A DNA stretch of 6,538 bases from Betaproteobacteria bacterium (lineage in GTDB: Bacteria > Pseudomonadota > Gammaproteobacteria > Burkholderiales > Burkholderiaceae), in NCBI GenBank assembly GCA_018969885.1, contig JAGWXN010000188.1:1-6538 (forward strand). The letters are read 5' to 3'. Within the stretch, counting starts at the first letter, position 1; each line of letters opens with the position of its first letter. Shown in pieces: positions 1 through 6,355 of this stretch. Below the pieces are notes generated by a model. It had not been told where the DNA came from and did not search any database. It was given only the letters and a program-made list of their open reading frames with translations. The translations under genes were made by a program, and so were the position numbers.

Positions 1-128
1 ACCAGCGCGAGCGACTCGCCCTCGGAAATCGAAAAGCCAAGCCCGCGAACGGCCTGCTCGCGCCCGGCCGCAGACGCAAAGCTCACGCTTAAATCGCGTA
101 CCTCCAGGAGCGGTTCGGGCGGACTCAT
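1..128 (-). CDS. Peptide-type ABC transporter ATP-binding protein, N-terminal fragment
   Basis: This is the first 42 codons of an ATPase that would energise the importer encoded just upstream on the same strand. The ATG is at 128-126 and overlaps the TGA of the DppC-like permease (127-125) as ATGA, so translation is probably coupled. The visible protein begins MSPPEPLLEVRDLSVSF and continues through AVRGLGFSISEGESLALV. That is the usual first beta-strand, A-loop region and run-up to Walker A in DppD/OppD-type ATPases. The window ends immediately before the expected GESGSGKS Walker A motif, so no catalytic motif can be seen. No strong Shine-Dalgarno precedes the start, as is common for coupled genes. 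The family is clear from these strands and from gene order. Whether the gene encodes a single DppD-like ATPase or a DppD-DppF fusion cannot be seen. Confidence 0.85.
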   Translation of the reverse strand, partial: MSPPEPLLEVRDLSVSFASAAGREQAVRGLGFSISEGESLAL

Positions 129-1003
129 CGGCGAAGCCTGGGATTGAGCGCGTCATTCAGCCCATCGCCCACCAGATTGAGCGCGAGCACGCTCAGCAGA
201 ATCGCAATGCCCGGCGCGGCGCTGAGATACCACGCGGTGCGCAGAAACTCGCGGCCCTCGCCCACCATCCGCCCCCAGGACACGATATTGGGGTCACTGA
301 GCCCGAGAAACGATAGCGCCGACTCCATCAGGATGGCGGTCGCGACCAGTACCGAGGTGGTAACAATCACGGGGGGCGCCGCATTGGGAAGGATTTCATT
401 GAAGATGATTCGCGCGTGCCCGTAGCCCTGTGCCCGCGCCGCGAGTACGAACTCGCGTTCACGAAGGCTACGGAATTCGGCACGAACCAGCCGGGCGATC
501 ACTGGCCAGGCGGCCAGGCCGATTGCAAACACCACCACAGTCGCCGATGGACGACCGATCGTGACCAGCACAATCACGAGCAGGAATGAGGGAACCGTTT
601 GAAATAGCTCAGTGATCCGCACTGTCAGATCATCAAGCCAACCTCCAAAATACCCGCCCACCGCGCCCACTAGCACGCCGATCGCCACGCTCAGCACGGC
701 TGCGATGAGCCCGACAACCAGCGAGATTCGCGCGCCATGAGCGATGCCGGCGAGCACATCCCGTCCCATCGAATCACTTCCCAGAGGATGCGCCCAGTCT
801 TCGCCAGGCCAGAGGAGCGGCCGCGTGACCATCGCGAGCGGATCACCGGGATAGAGCCAGGGCGCAAGCAGCGCGAGCGCACCCACCAACGCAAGAAGCA
901 ACAAGCCCGTCATGGCGGCGGGATCGCGCAGAAACGCAGAGAGCGCCGGATGGCGTAACGCGAAGGGAGCACGCGTTTTCGGTAACCCGGCGTTTGCGAT
1001 CAT
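125..1003 (-). CDS. Peptide-type ABC transporter inner-membrane permease, DppC/OppC-like
   Basis: A 292-residue inner-membrane permease that would form the translocation channel with the DppB-like protein. After a short cytoplasmic N-terminus there is a first membrane segment at about residues 32-51. The DppC/OppC hallmark follows, HPLGSDSMGRDVLAGIAHGA (about 72-91). Further hydrophobic segments lie at about 93-115, 138-150, 153-172, 214-235 and 262-280. The cytoplasmic EAA loop that docks on the ATPase is visible at about 184-211 (EFVLAARAQGYGHARI, then LPNAAPP). The length is normal for the family. The ATG (1003-1001) overlaps the upstream permease's TGA by 4 bp, and its own TGA overlaps the next ATG by 4 bp. 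The family is known to move di-/oligopeptides, nickel, glutathione or related compounds; the substrate here is not determined. Confidence 0.95.
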   Translation of the reverse strand: MIANAGLPKTRAPFALRHPALSAFLRDPAAMTGLLLLALVGALALLAPWLYPGDPLAMVTRPLLWPGEDWAHPLGSDSMGRDVLAGIAHGARISLVVGLIAAVLSVAIGVLVGAVGGYFGGWLDDLTVRITELFQTVPSFLLVIVLVTIGRPSATVVVFAIGLAAWPVIARLVRAEFRSLREREFVLAARAQGYGHARIIFNEILPNAAPPVIVTTSVLVATAILMESALSFLGLSDPNIVSWGRMVGEGREFLRTAWYLSAAPGIAILLSVLALNLVGDGLNDALNPRLRR

Positions 1004-1983
1004 CGCGCGTCCACTCTGGGATCAAGCAGCAACTGCAAAAGATCCACCGCAAGATTGGCGGCCATCACGAGGAGTGAGCTCATGAGAAGAATGCCCAACA
1101 GCACGATGTGGTCGCGCGCCATGACCGATTCAAAGGCCAGCCGTCCCAGGCCCGGCCAGCCGAAAACCGACTCGATCACCACCGCGCCACCCAACATCGC
1201 GCCGACATGAAGCCCCGCCACGGTGGTAACCGGGATCAACGCATTCCTCAGTACATGGCGCATTGTTACGCGCCAGGGATGAAGCCCCTTGGCGTGTGCA
1301 GTCCGGACAAAATCGAGCCGGCTCACTTCGAGAAATGCGGCTCGAGTGAGCCGGGCAAAAATCGCCACATAAAAGGCGGCCATGGTGAGGGCGGGCAGCA
1401 CCAGGTAGCGAGCACGATCGAGCATCCAGTCGAGCCCGTGCAGATCGGCACCAATGGTGGCCGTGCCGCCGGACGGCAGCCATCCAAGGGATACCGAAAA
1501 CACCACGATCGCCATCAGCGCGAGCCAGAATCCGGGCGTGCTGTAAAGCACCAGTGCAAGGAGGCTCAGCAAGCGATCGGGCCAGCGGCCAGCCCAGACG
1601 CCCATCGCGGTGCCCATCAGCAAGCCGGTGATGAACGCGAACGTGAGTGCGGCACCCATCAGAAGGAGCGTATTTCCCAAACGTGAGGCGATGAGGTCAG
1701 AAACCGGAAGATTGAAACGGGGCGAATAGCCCAGGCTCAGCTGGGCGAGGTTGCCCAGATAGGTAAGGAGCTGCTGCAGTAGGGGCACATCAAGCCCGAA
1801 GCGCTCGCGCAACTGCGCCATCATCTCGGCGGTGGCCGAGCCCGATTCAGCGGCGAGCACCTGCGCCGCATCGCCGGGAACCGCCTGAAGCAGAAGGAAA
1901 TTGAGCAGGACAATGCCCAGAACCGCAGGCAGCGCCTGAAGCAGGGTTCGACCGATGATGCGCAGGGCGGGAGGGGGGTTCAT
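1000..1983 (-). CDS. Peptide-type ABC transporter inner-membrane permease, DppB/OppB-like
   Basis: A 327-residue permease, first gene of the minus-strand transporter operon. It has the DppB/OppB architecture: a membrane segment at about residues 13-33, then a periplasmic region containing RFGLDVPLLQQLLTYL and LGYSPRFNLPVSDLIASRL (about 84-102). Five more hydrophobic segments follow, at about 103-125, 136-166, 191-212, 248-270 and 294-316. The cytoplasmic EAA coupling loop is clear at about 224-251 (DFVRTAHAKGLHPWRV, then LRNALIP). After it comes the family's conserved VVIESVFGWPGLGRL (268-282), and the protein ends in DPRVDAR. The start at 1983 follows a weak GAG-type ribosome-binding site. 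The only upstream space is the 85-bp divergent promoter region shared with the binding-protein gene. Length and motifs look intact. The substrate is unknown. Confidence 0.95.
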   Translation of the reverse strand: MNPPPALRIIGRTLLQALPAVLGIVLLNFLLLQAVPGDAAQVLAAESGSATAEMMAQLRERFGLDVPLLQQLLTYLGNLAQLSLGYSPRFNLPVSDLIASRLGNTLLLMGAALTFAFITGLLMGTAMGVWAGRWPDRLLSLLALVLYSTPGFWLALMAIVVFSVSLGWLPSGGTATIGADLHGLDWMLDRARYLVLPALTMAAFYVAIFARLTRAAFLEVSRLDFVRTAHAKGLHPWRVTMRHVLRNALIPVTTVAGLHVGAMLGGAVVIESVFGWPGLGRLAFESVMARDHIVLLGILLMSSLLVMAANLAVDLLQLLLDPRVDAR

Positions 1984-2036
1984 GTCGCTCAGGAATACCG
2001 GAAAGCGACGCGGTCCTGCGTAGCTGCCGAGAAAAA

Positions 2037-2044
2037 ATTATACT
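2037..2044. promoter_or_regulatory. Overlapping divergent -10 elements (candidate bidirectional promoter)
   Basis: This lies in the 85-bp gap between the divergent permease and binding-protein genes. On the minus strand 2042-2037 reads TATAAT, a perfect sigma70 -10. On the plus strand 2039-2044 reads TATACT, a 5/6 match. The two hexamers share four base pairs within an AT-rich island (from 2031) in otherwise GC-rich DNA. Matching -35 boxes are weak: TTGTTC on the minus strand at 2067-2062, with a long 19-bp spacer, and nothing convincing on the plus strand. This would give divergent, mutually exclusive or shared initiation for the two transporter arms. No operator palindrome was recognised. 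The position and hexamers are seen; the function is inferred. Confidence 0.6.
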
Positions 2045-2068
2045 GGTCGGCTTCCCTGGGAGAACAAC

Positions 2069-3652
2069 ATGCGCATTACCCGGCTCACCCGCCTGATCGG
2101 CCACGCCGGCCTGGTTGCAGTCACCGCCGGCCTCCTTGGCATCGCCTCGGCTCAGCCTCGTCACGGTGGAACGCTCAACTGGATCGTCAATCCCATCCCC
2201 ACCTCGCTGGTGCCCATCAACACGTCGGCGGGGGGCAATACCGACATCGGCCCCAAAATTGTAGAGGGGCTCCTCACCTATGACATGGATCTGCGGCCAA
2301 AGCCGCTGCTCGCCACCGCCTGGAGCGTGAGCGCCGATGGCCTGCAGTACCGCTTCGAGCTGCGTCGTGGTGTCAAGTGGCACGACGGCAAAGACTTCAC
2401 GTCCGCCGACGTGAGTTTTTCCATCAACACACTCAAGCAGTTTCACCCGCGCGGGCGGGGCACTTTTGCAAGCGTCACTGAGGTGCGGACACCCGACTCG
2501 CACACTGCGATCATCGTGCTCGACAAGCCTGCGCCGGCAATGCTCACCGCGCTTGCCTCAGCTGAATCACCCATCGTGCCGCGCCACCTGTACGAAGGCA
2601 CCGACATTGCCACCAATAAGCACAACCGCGAGCCCATCGGCACTGGGCCCTTCCGCTTCAAAGAATGGGTGCAGGGCAGCCATGTGGTGCTCGAGCGCAA
2701 CCCCGACTACTGGGATAAGCCCAAGCCCTACCTTGACCGTATCGTGGTCCGGTTCATTCCCGATCCGGTCGCGCGTGCCGCCGCGCTGGAATCGGGCGAA
2801 GTCGACCTGGGCAACGCAGTGATTCCGCTCTCTGAGGTCGCACGCTTTGGGAAACTGCCTCGCCTGGTGGTCGACTCCTCGCAATGGCCCTACTGGGGTA
2901 ACCATCAGCAGGTGTACTTCAACCTCGATAGCCCGGTGGTAAAAGACATTAACGTTCGCCGTGCGATCGCGCAGGCAATCGACGTCAATGCCTACAACAA
3001 TGTGGTGTGGTTTGGCTACGGCAAGGTTACCGGCTCGATCATCGGGCAGGCCATGACGCGCTATCACGATTCCTCGGTCCGTCATCAGTCCTTCGACCCC
3101 AAGGCCGCGGAAGCCGCACTCGACGCCGCCGGGCTGAAGCGTGGGGCGAACGGCGTTCGCTTTAAGCTCCGTCTGCTCTACAACCCGTTCCTCGAGCGCC
3201 GTACGGCTGATTTCATCCGCCAGTCGCTCGCCCGGATTGGCGTAGATGCTGAGATTGAGGCGTACGACTTTGCCACCTACACCCGCAAGGTGTACACCGA
3301 GCGCGCCTTCGACATGACCGCCGAAAGTCTTCTGAACCTGTTCGATCCCACGGTGGGTGTTCAGCGGGTGTTCTGGTCGAAGAACTTCAAGATCGGCCTG
3401 CCTTTCTCGAACGCAGCGCACTACCAAAACCCGGAGGCCGATCGCCTGCTCGAAGCGGCTGCGATTGAAACCGACGAGAAGCGCAGGCGCGATCTGTTCG
3501 TGAACCTTCAACGCGTTGTTGCCGCAGATATCCCCTCTATCGAATTCGGCGCCAACCCCAACATCACGATTGCCGCGCGCAAGGTGAAAAATTACTCCAC
3601 CACGGCGGAAGGTGCACGGGGTAGCTTTGCCGACCTGTACCTCGAGCCATAA
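2069..3652 (+). CDS. ABC transporter periplasmic solute-binding protein, SBP_bac_5 (DppA/OppA) family
   Basis: A 527-residue extracytoplasmic binding protein that would deliver substrate to the divergently encoded permeases. The start is supported by GGGAGA at 2058-2063, five bases before the ATG, and by a Sec signal peptide: basic N-terminus (MRITRLTRLIGH), hydrophobic core (about 13-25) and an ASA|QPR type I cleavage site after residue 28. No lipobox cysteine is seen, so it is probably soluble periplasmic. Family landmarks run in order: GGTLNW at 33-38; IVEGLLTYD; LRRGVKWHDGKDFTSADV (about 98-115), the cluster-5 signature; PIGTGPFRFKEW; VVLERNPDYWDKPKPYLDRI; and NVRRAIAQAID. Length is typical. 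The M24 peptidase-like gene follows 28 nt downstream, suggesting an operon for uptake and breakdown of a peptide or peptide-like compound. The ligand cannot be assigned. Confidence 0.95.
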   Translation: MRITRLTRLIGHAGLVAVTAGLLGIASAQPRHGGTLNWIVNPIPTSLVPINTSAGGNTDIGPKIVEGLLTYDMDLRPKPLLATAWSVSADGLQYRFELRRGVKWHDGKDFTSADVSFSINTLKQFHPRGRGTFASVTEVRTPDSHTAIIVLDKPAPAMLTALASAESPIVPRHLYEGTDIATNKHNREPIGTGPFRFKEWVQGSHVVLERNPDYWDKPKPYLDRIVVRFIPDPVARAAALESGEVDLGNAVIPLSEVARFGKLPRLVVDSSQWPYWGNHQQVYFNLDSPVVKDINVRRAIAQAIDVNAYNNVVWFGYGKVTGSIIGQAMTRYHDSSVRHQSFDPKAAEAALDAAGLKRGANGVRFKLRLLYNPFLERRTADFIRQSLARIGVDAEIEAYDFATYTRKVYTERAFDMTAESLLNLFDPTVGVQRVFWSKNFKIGLPFSNAAHYQNPEADRLLEAAAIETDEKRRRDLFVNLQRVVAADIPSIEFGANPNITIAARKVKNYSTTAEGARGSFADLYLEP

Positions 3653-3680
3653 AGCCGTTCGCCCGCCGGAATCACAACCC

Positions 3681-4934
3681 GTGGCAGCGGACATTGACCG
3701 GACCCGTGCCTCACGCCTGATGGCTGAGCGCGGGCTGGACGCTTTGCTGCTCGCCAAACCCGAATCGTTTCGCTGGGCGACCGCGGCCCCCCCGGGGGTC
3801 GCAGCGTTCTTCCGGCGTGCGGGTGCTGCGCTGGCGCTGATTCCTTCGGATGTCGAGGCGCCCGTTGCAGCGGTCTGTACCGAGCTGTTCGGCCCGGCCA
3901 CCCGTGCTGCCTTAGGTGAAGACAACGTCTTCACTCACCCCGACTGGGTTGAAACCGCCGACTTTCGTCCCTGGGACAACGCTACGCTGAGCGCTGCACA
4001 GGTCACCACGCTTTCGCACCATGCGGCGGGTCGTGAGCCAGGCTTCAGCCGACCCGCTGCTTACGACGCATCGGCGGCGTTTGCCGCGCTTTCACGACTC
4101 CTCAACTGCCGAGGATTGCGACGTGCCCGGATCGGACTTGACCTGGATTTCTGGCCCGCCGCCGATTTTGCCTGGCTGCAGCGCTCAGTCCAGGGGCCGT
4201 CTTGGTCCGACGCCGGGGAAACCGTCGCCATGATCAAGGCGGTGAAGTCAGCCCGCGAAATTGATTGTCTGCAACGCGCCGCGGCGCTGGCTGAGTCTGG
4301 CATGCACGCAGCGCTCGCCGCGGTCGTCCAGGGCATTCACCGCAACGACATCGCCGCGGCATGGCAGGCAGGTGTCCAGCAGCACGCCGCGCGCGCAGGT
4401 TGGAAACTCTCCGGCCAGTGGGAATACATCACGGTGGGACCACTCCCGTGGCAGGGCGGCGGTCAGATCACGCGGGGCGACGTGCTCAAGTTTGATGTGG
4501 GCTGTCTTGTCGATGGCTACAGTTCAGACAGCGGTCGCACCTATACGCTGGGGCAGGCTCGTCCACGCTCTGCGCAGATCATGGCCGCCCTCAGTGATGC
4601 TTTCGAGGCGGGCCTCGAACAGTTGCGTCCAGGGCGGCTCTTCAGCGATGTGCATGCGGCGGCTACGCGGGCCATGAAACGCGCCGGGTTCAACACCTTC
4701 AGCCGCGGCCATTGGGGGCACAGCCTGGGACACGACACCTTCTGCGAGGTGCCGCCCTTTATCGCCGCACAAGCCCACTTGCCCATCGAGCCGGGCATGG
4801 TCCTCGCGTTTGAAACGCCGTTTTATGCGGATGGCGAGGGGGGATTCATCATCGAAGACCAGTTTCTGATCACCGACCAGGGGCCGGTGCCCGCATGGTC
4901 GCTCCCGCGCGAACTCCGTGAGTTGCCGCACTAA
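3681..4934 (+). CDS. M24-family metallopeptidase-like protein (Xaa-Pro peptidase/creatinase fold)
   Basis: A 417-residue cytoplasmic protein with the two-domain prolidase/creatinase layout: an N-terminal domain beginning IDRTRASRLMAERGLDALLL and a C-terminal pita-bread domain from about residue 180. All five metal ligands can be assigned (GTG-start numbering): D272 in KFDVG, D283 in SDSGRT, H347 in GHSLG, E378 in FETPF and E392 in IIEDQ. D-D spacing is 11 and E-E spacing is 14, as in prolidases. GTG 3681 is chosen because it lies 28 nt after the previous stop, has CGGAA at 3667-3671, and gives a normal family N-terminus. An ATG at 3612 in the same frame would overlap the binding protein by 41 bp and add a non-family extension. 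Next to a peptide importer it probably hydrolyses the imported compound. The helper histidines expected around H347 are not at their usual positions, so a non-peptide substrate is possible. Confidence 0.88.
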   Translation: MAADIDRTRASRLMAERGLDALLLAKPESFRWATAAPPGVAAFFRRAGAALALIPSDVEAPVAAVCTELFGPATRAALGEDNVFTHPDWVETADFRPWDNATLSAAQVTTLSHHAAGREPGFSRPAAYDASAAFAALSRLLNCRGLRRARIGLDLDFWPAADFAWLQRSVQGPSWSDAGETVAMIKAVKSAREIDCLQRAAALAESGMHAALAAVVQGIHRNDIAAAWQAGVQQHAARAGWKLSGQWEYITVGPLPWQGGGQITRGDVLKFDVGCLVDGYSSDSGRTYTLGQARPRSAQIMAALSDAFEAGLEQLRPGRLFSDVHAAATRAMKRAGFNTFSRGHWGHSLGHDTFCEVPPFIAAQAHLPIEPGMVLAFETPFYADGEGGFIIEDQFLITDQGPVPAWSLPRELRELPH

Positions 4935-4940
4935 CCCCGA

Positions 4941-4948
4941 CAGGAGAA
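4941..4948 (+). other. Left half of IS target site, carrying a displaced ribosome-binding site
   Basis: CAGGAGAA lies 6 nt after the M24 stop codon. AGGAGA is a strong Shine-Dalgarno, but its natural start codon is now about 1.5 kb away at 6476. The last four bases, AGAA, recur at the right end of the IS (6468-6471), so the exact breakpoint lies within AGAA. Joining the flanks gives CAGGAGAA followed by CCTCATG, an ideal gene start with 5-nt spacing. Confidence 0.8.
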
Positions 4949-4952
4949 TTGA

Positions 4953-4965
4953 ATGGACGCCTCCC
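4953..4965 (+). repeat. IS left subterminal inverted repeat (IRL)
   Basis: ATGGACGCCTCCC is the exact reverse complement of 6453-6465. It starts 7 nt inside the proposed left end. The flanking bases do not extend the match, so the repeat is 13 bp. It creates a spurious ATG behind the target's ribosome-binding site. Confidence 0.95.
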
Positions 4966-4985
4966 ACCCCGTGAGCGCTGAGGAC

Positions 4986-5054
4986 GCGTTATCCACAGCA
5001 CCGGTCACCTTCGGTCATAGAGGGACCTACGCTGCCCGGTGCTGTGGATAACGC
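4986..5054. repeat. 19-bp perfect inverted repeat with two head-to-head DnaA boxes, in the IS left end
   Basis: The left arm 4986-5004 (GCGTTATCCACAGCACCGG) and the right arm 5036-5054 are perfect reverse complements around a 31-nt centre. Each arm holds a consensus DnaA box: TTATCCACA at 4989-4997 and TGTGGATAA at 5043-5051. As RNA this would be a very stable hairpin; as DNA it could bind paired DnaA or extrude as a cruciform. There is no T-tract, so it is not a classic terminator. It lies inside the IS, between IRL and the transposase, and is not one of the recombination repeats. The repeat is certain; its role is unknown. Confidence 0.9.
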
Positions 5055-5080
5055 TGCGGCGGTGGTAGATGGTTGAAGGT

Positions 5081-5157
5081 GGACCCTCACGGGCCGACGG
5101 CATCAAAGTGCCCAAGGTGGAAGATACGAAGATCTTCACAGGCAAACCGGAGGGTCC
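5081..5157 (+). promoter_or_regulatory. Structured transposase leader that can bury the ribosome-binding site
   Basis: GGACCCTC at 5081-5088 is perfectly complementary to GAGGGTCC at 5150-5157. The latter contains most of the transposase Shine-Dalgarno, GGAGGG at 5149-5154. Within this closing stem are two smaller hairpins: GGGC 5091-5094 with GCCC 5110-5113, and GAAGAT 5120-5125 with ATCTTC 5132-5137. The second also forms a 10-bp palindrome at 5128-5137. The set could fold as a three-way junction. Transcripts reading in from outside would carry the sequestered site and give little transposase, as known for IS10 and IS50. The base pairing is seen; the regulation is inferred. Confidence 0.5.
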
Positions 5158-5160
5158 GAA

Positions 5161-6186
5161 ATGAATGTTAGCAAAACGGTAGTTGGAATCGATATCGCGA
5201 AACGGGTGTTTCAGTTGCACTCGGTCGACGTGGAGACTGGAGAGATCGTGAGCCTGCAGCTCAAGCGCGAGCAGTTCCTCGAATACTTCGCCAACCGGCA
5301 AGCCTGCTTGATTGGCATGGAAGCCTGCGGCGGTGCGCAGCACTGGGCGAGGAAACTGATGGCGATGGGACACGAGGTGAAGCTGCTGCCCGGCAAGGCG
5401 GTCAAAGGGTTCGTGATGGGCAACAAAAACGACCGACAAGATGCCCGGGCGATCTGGACGGCGGTGCAGCAGCCGCACGTGAAGGCGGTTGCGCTCAAGA
5501 CCGAGGAGCAGCAGGCGATCCTAGCGCTGCACCGCATGAGGAGCCAATTGGTCAAGTTCAGGACCGCCCAGACCAACGGGTTGCGGGGCCTGCTCACCGA
5601 ATACGGCGAGGTGATGCCGCAGGGCAAGGCGGGCGTGCGCAAAGGGATTGCTCAAGCCCTGGCACGGTTGGCCGATCGATTGCCCGGAATGGTGATCGAG
5701 ACGCTGCGCGAACAGTGGGCGCGCATCGAGAAGATGGATGAGGAAATCGCTACTATCGAGCAACGCATCAAGCACTGGCTCAAGCAGGACGATGCCTGCA
5801 AGCGCATCGCCGAAATTCCTGGCGTGGGGCCACTGACTGCCACGGCGGCGGTTGCGATGATGGGCGATCCGAAGGCTTTCAAGTCGGGGCGGGAGTTCGC
5901 GGCGTTTGCGGGTTTGGTGCCGCGACAAACGGGAACAGGCGGACGGGTCAGGCTGTTGGGCATCAGCAAACGGGGGGACACGTACCTGCGGACCTTGCTG
6001 ATCCACGGTGCGAGATCGGTACTGACGCATGCCAAGGATCCAGGCCCGTGGGTGACCGAATTACGCCGGCGCCGGCCGCTCAATGTGGCGATCGCGGCAC
6101 TGGCCAACAAGATGGCGCGAACGATCTGGGCGGTGCTTGCCCACGAGCGGACGTACCAAAAGGGGTTTGTGAGTCGACCCGCATAG
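5161..6186 (+). CDS. IS110-family (IS1111-group) DEDD transposase/recombinase
   Basis: A 341-residue, full-length RNA-guided recombinase that would cut and rejoin the IS ends and the target. The ATG follows CCGGAGGG (5147-5154) with 6-nt spacing. The N-terminal RuvC-like DEDD domain (about 5-150) shows all four acidic residues: D11 in VVGIDIAK, E54 in LIGMEACGG, and D91 and D94 in KNDRQDAR. A charged, probably helical/coiled linker covers about 160-207. The C-terminal Tnp_20 domain (about 212-296) contains AEIPGVGPLTATA, FAAFAGLVPRQTGTGG and LLGISKRGDTYLRTLLIHGAR. The serine-rich SSGG found here in many relatives, which includes the proposed nucleophilic serine, reads TGTGG (257-261). To my recollection this is a recurrent variant, so it does not by itself imply a dead enzyme. 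There are no frameshifts or internal stops, and the length is normal. Confidence 0.97.
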   Translation: MNVSKTVVGIDIAKRVFQLHSVDVETGEIVSLQLKREQFLEYFANRQACLIGMEACGGAQHWARKLMAMGHEVKLLPGKAVKGFVMGNKNDRQDARAIWTAVQQPHVKAVALKTEEQQAILALHRMRSQLVKFRTAQTNGLRGLLTEYGEVMPQGKAGVRKGIAQALARLADRLPGMVIETLREQWARIEKMDEEIATIEQRIKHWLKQDDACKRIAEIPGVGPLTATAAVAMMGDPKAFKSGREFAAFAGLVPRQTGTGGRVRLLGISKRGDTYLRTLLIHGARSVLTHAKDPGPWVTELRRRRPLNVAIAALANKMARTIWAVLAHERTYQKGFVSRPA

Positions 6187-6213
6187 GGAAGGCGCACAAC
6201 ACAAGCATATCAA

Positions 6214-6231
6214 CCACTTTGAAAGGAGTGG
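6214..6231 (+). other. Hairpin at the start of the right-end non-coding region
   Basis: CCACTTT (6214-6220), GAAA and GGAGTGG (6225-6231) form a 7-bp stem with two G-U pairs and a GNRA-type tetraloop. It lies 28 nt after the transposase stop and upstream of the guide loops. It may be a 5' stem of the bridge RNA or a 3' end of the transposase mRNA. No T-tract follows, so intrinsic termination is unlikely. Confidence 0.45.
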
Positions 6232-6288
6232 CCGCCGTAAAGGTTGCGCAGGATCGATGAAAGTGTGATGGCAAACAGGTCAGACCGT

Positions 6289-6350
6289 GACCCGCCAAGC
6301 CTGTATGAGGGAAAGGACCTCGAGTCCTTCAGGAGAATGAGGCGCGGGTC
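6289..6350 (+). other. Target-binding loop of the bridge RNA
   Basis: The outer stem pairs GACCCGC (6289-6295) with GCGGGTC (6344-6350). After a 3-nt bulge it continues as GCCT (6299-6302) with AGGC (6340-6343). The inner stem is AAGGAC (6313-6318) with GTCCTT (6324-6329), capped by CTCGA. The internal loop between them has a 5' side 6303-6312 containing ATGAGG (6305-6310) and a 3' side 6330-6339 containing CAGGAGAA (6330-6337). CAGGAGAA equals the left target, 4941-4948. ATGAGG is complementary to CCTCAT, the right target, 6472-6477. Together they cover 14 contiguous bases of the reconstructed empty site. Confidence 0.78.
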
Positions 6351-6355
6351 AGCGG

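Noticed and set aside
1108..1686. Plus-strand frame of 192 codons opposite the DppB-like permease
   Set aside because: Low-complexity composition rich in H, Q, R, G and P, no ribosome-binding site and no family resemblance; a shadow of the permease.
3612..3680. Upstream ATG start for the M24 gene
   Set aside because: It would overlap the binding-protein gene by 41 bp and add 23 residues unlike the family N-terminus. GTG 3681 fits spacing and homology better.
2567..3934. Long minus-strand frame of 455 codons
   Set aside because: It lies antisense to the binding protein and the M24 gene, shows no recognisable motif, and is the kind of open frame expected opposite GC-rich coding DNA.
4953..5051. 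Small 32-codon frame behind a strong AGGAGA, which looks like an operon gene truncated by the IS
   Set aside because: Its ATG is the first three bases of the IS left repeat, and the frame stops inside the DnaA-box hairpin. The ribosome-binding site belongs to the gene now starting at 6476.
4986..5054. Replication origin, because of two DnaA boxes
   Set aside because: Only two boxes, no AT-rich unwinding region, no replication genes nearby, and it lies within an IS.
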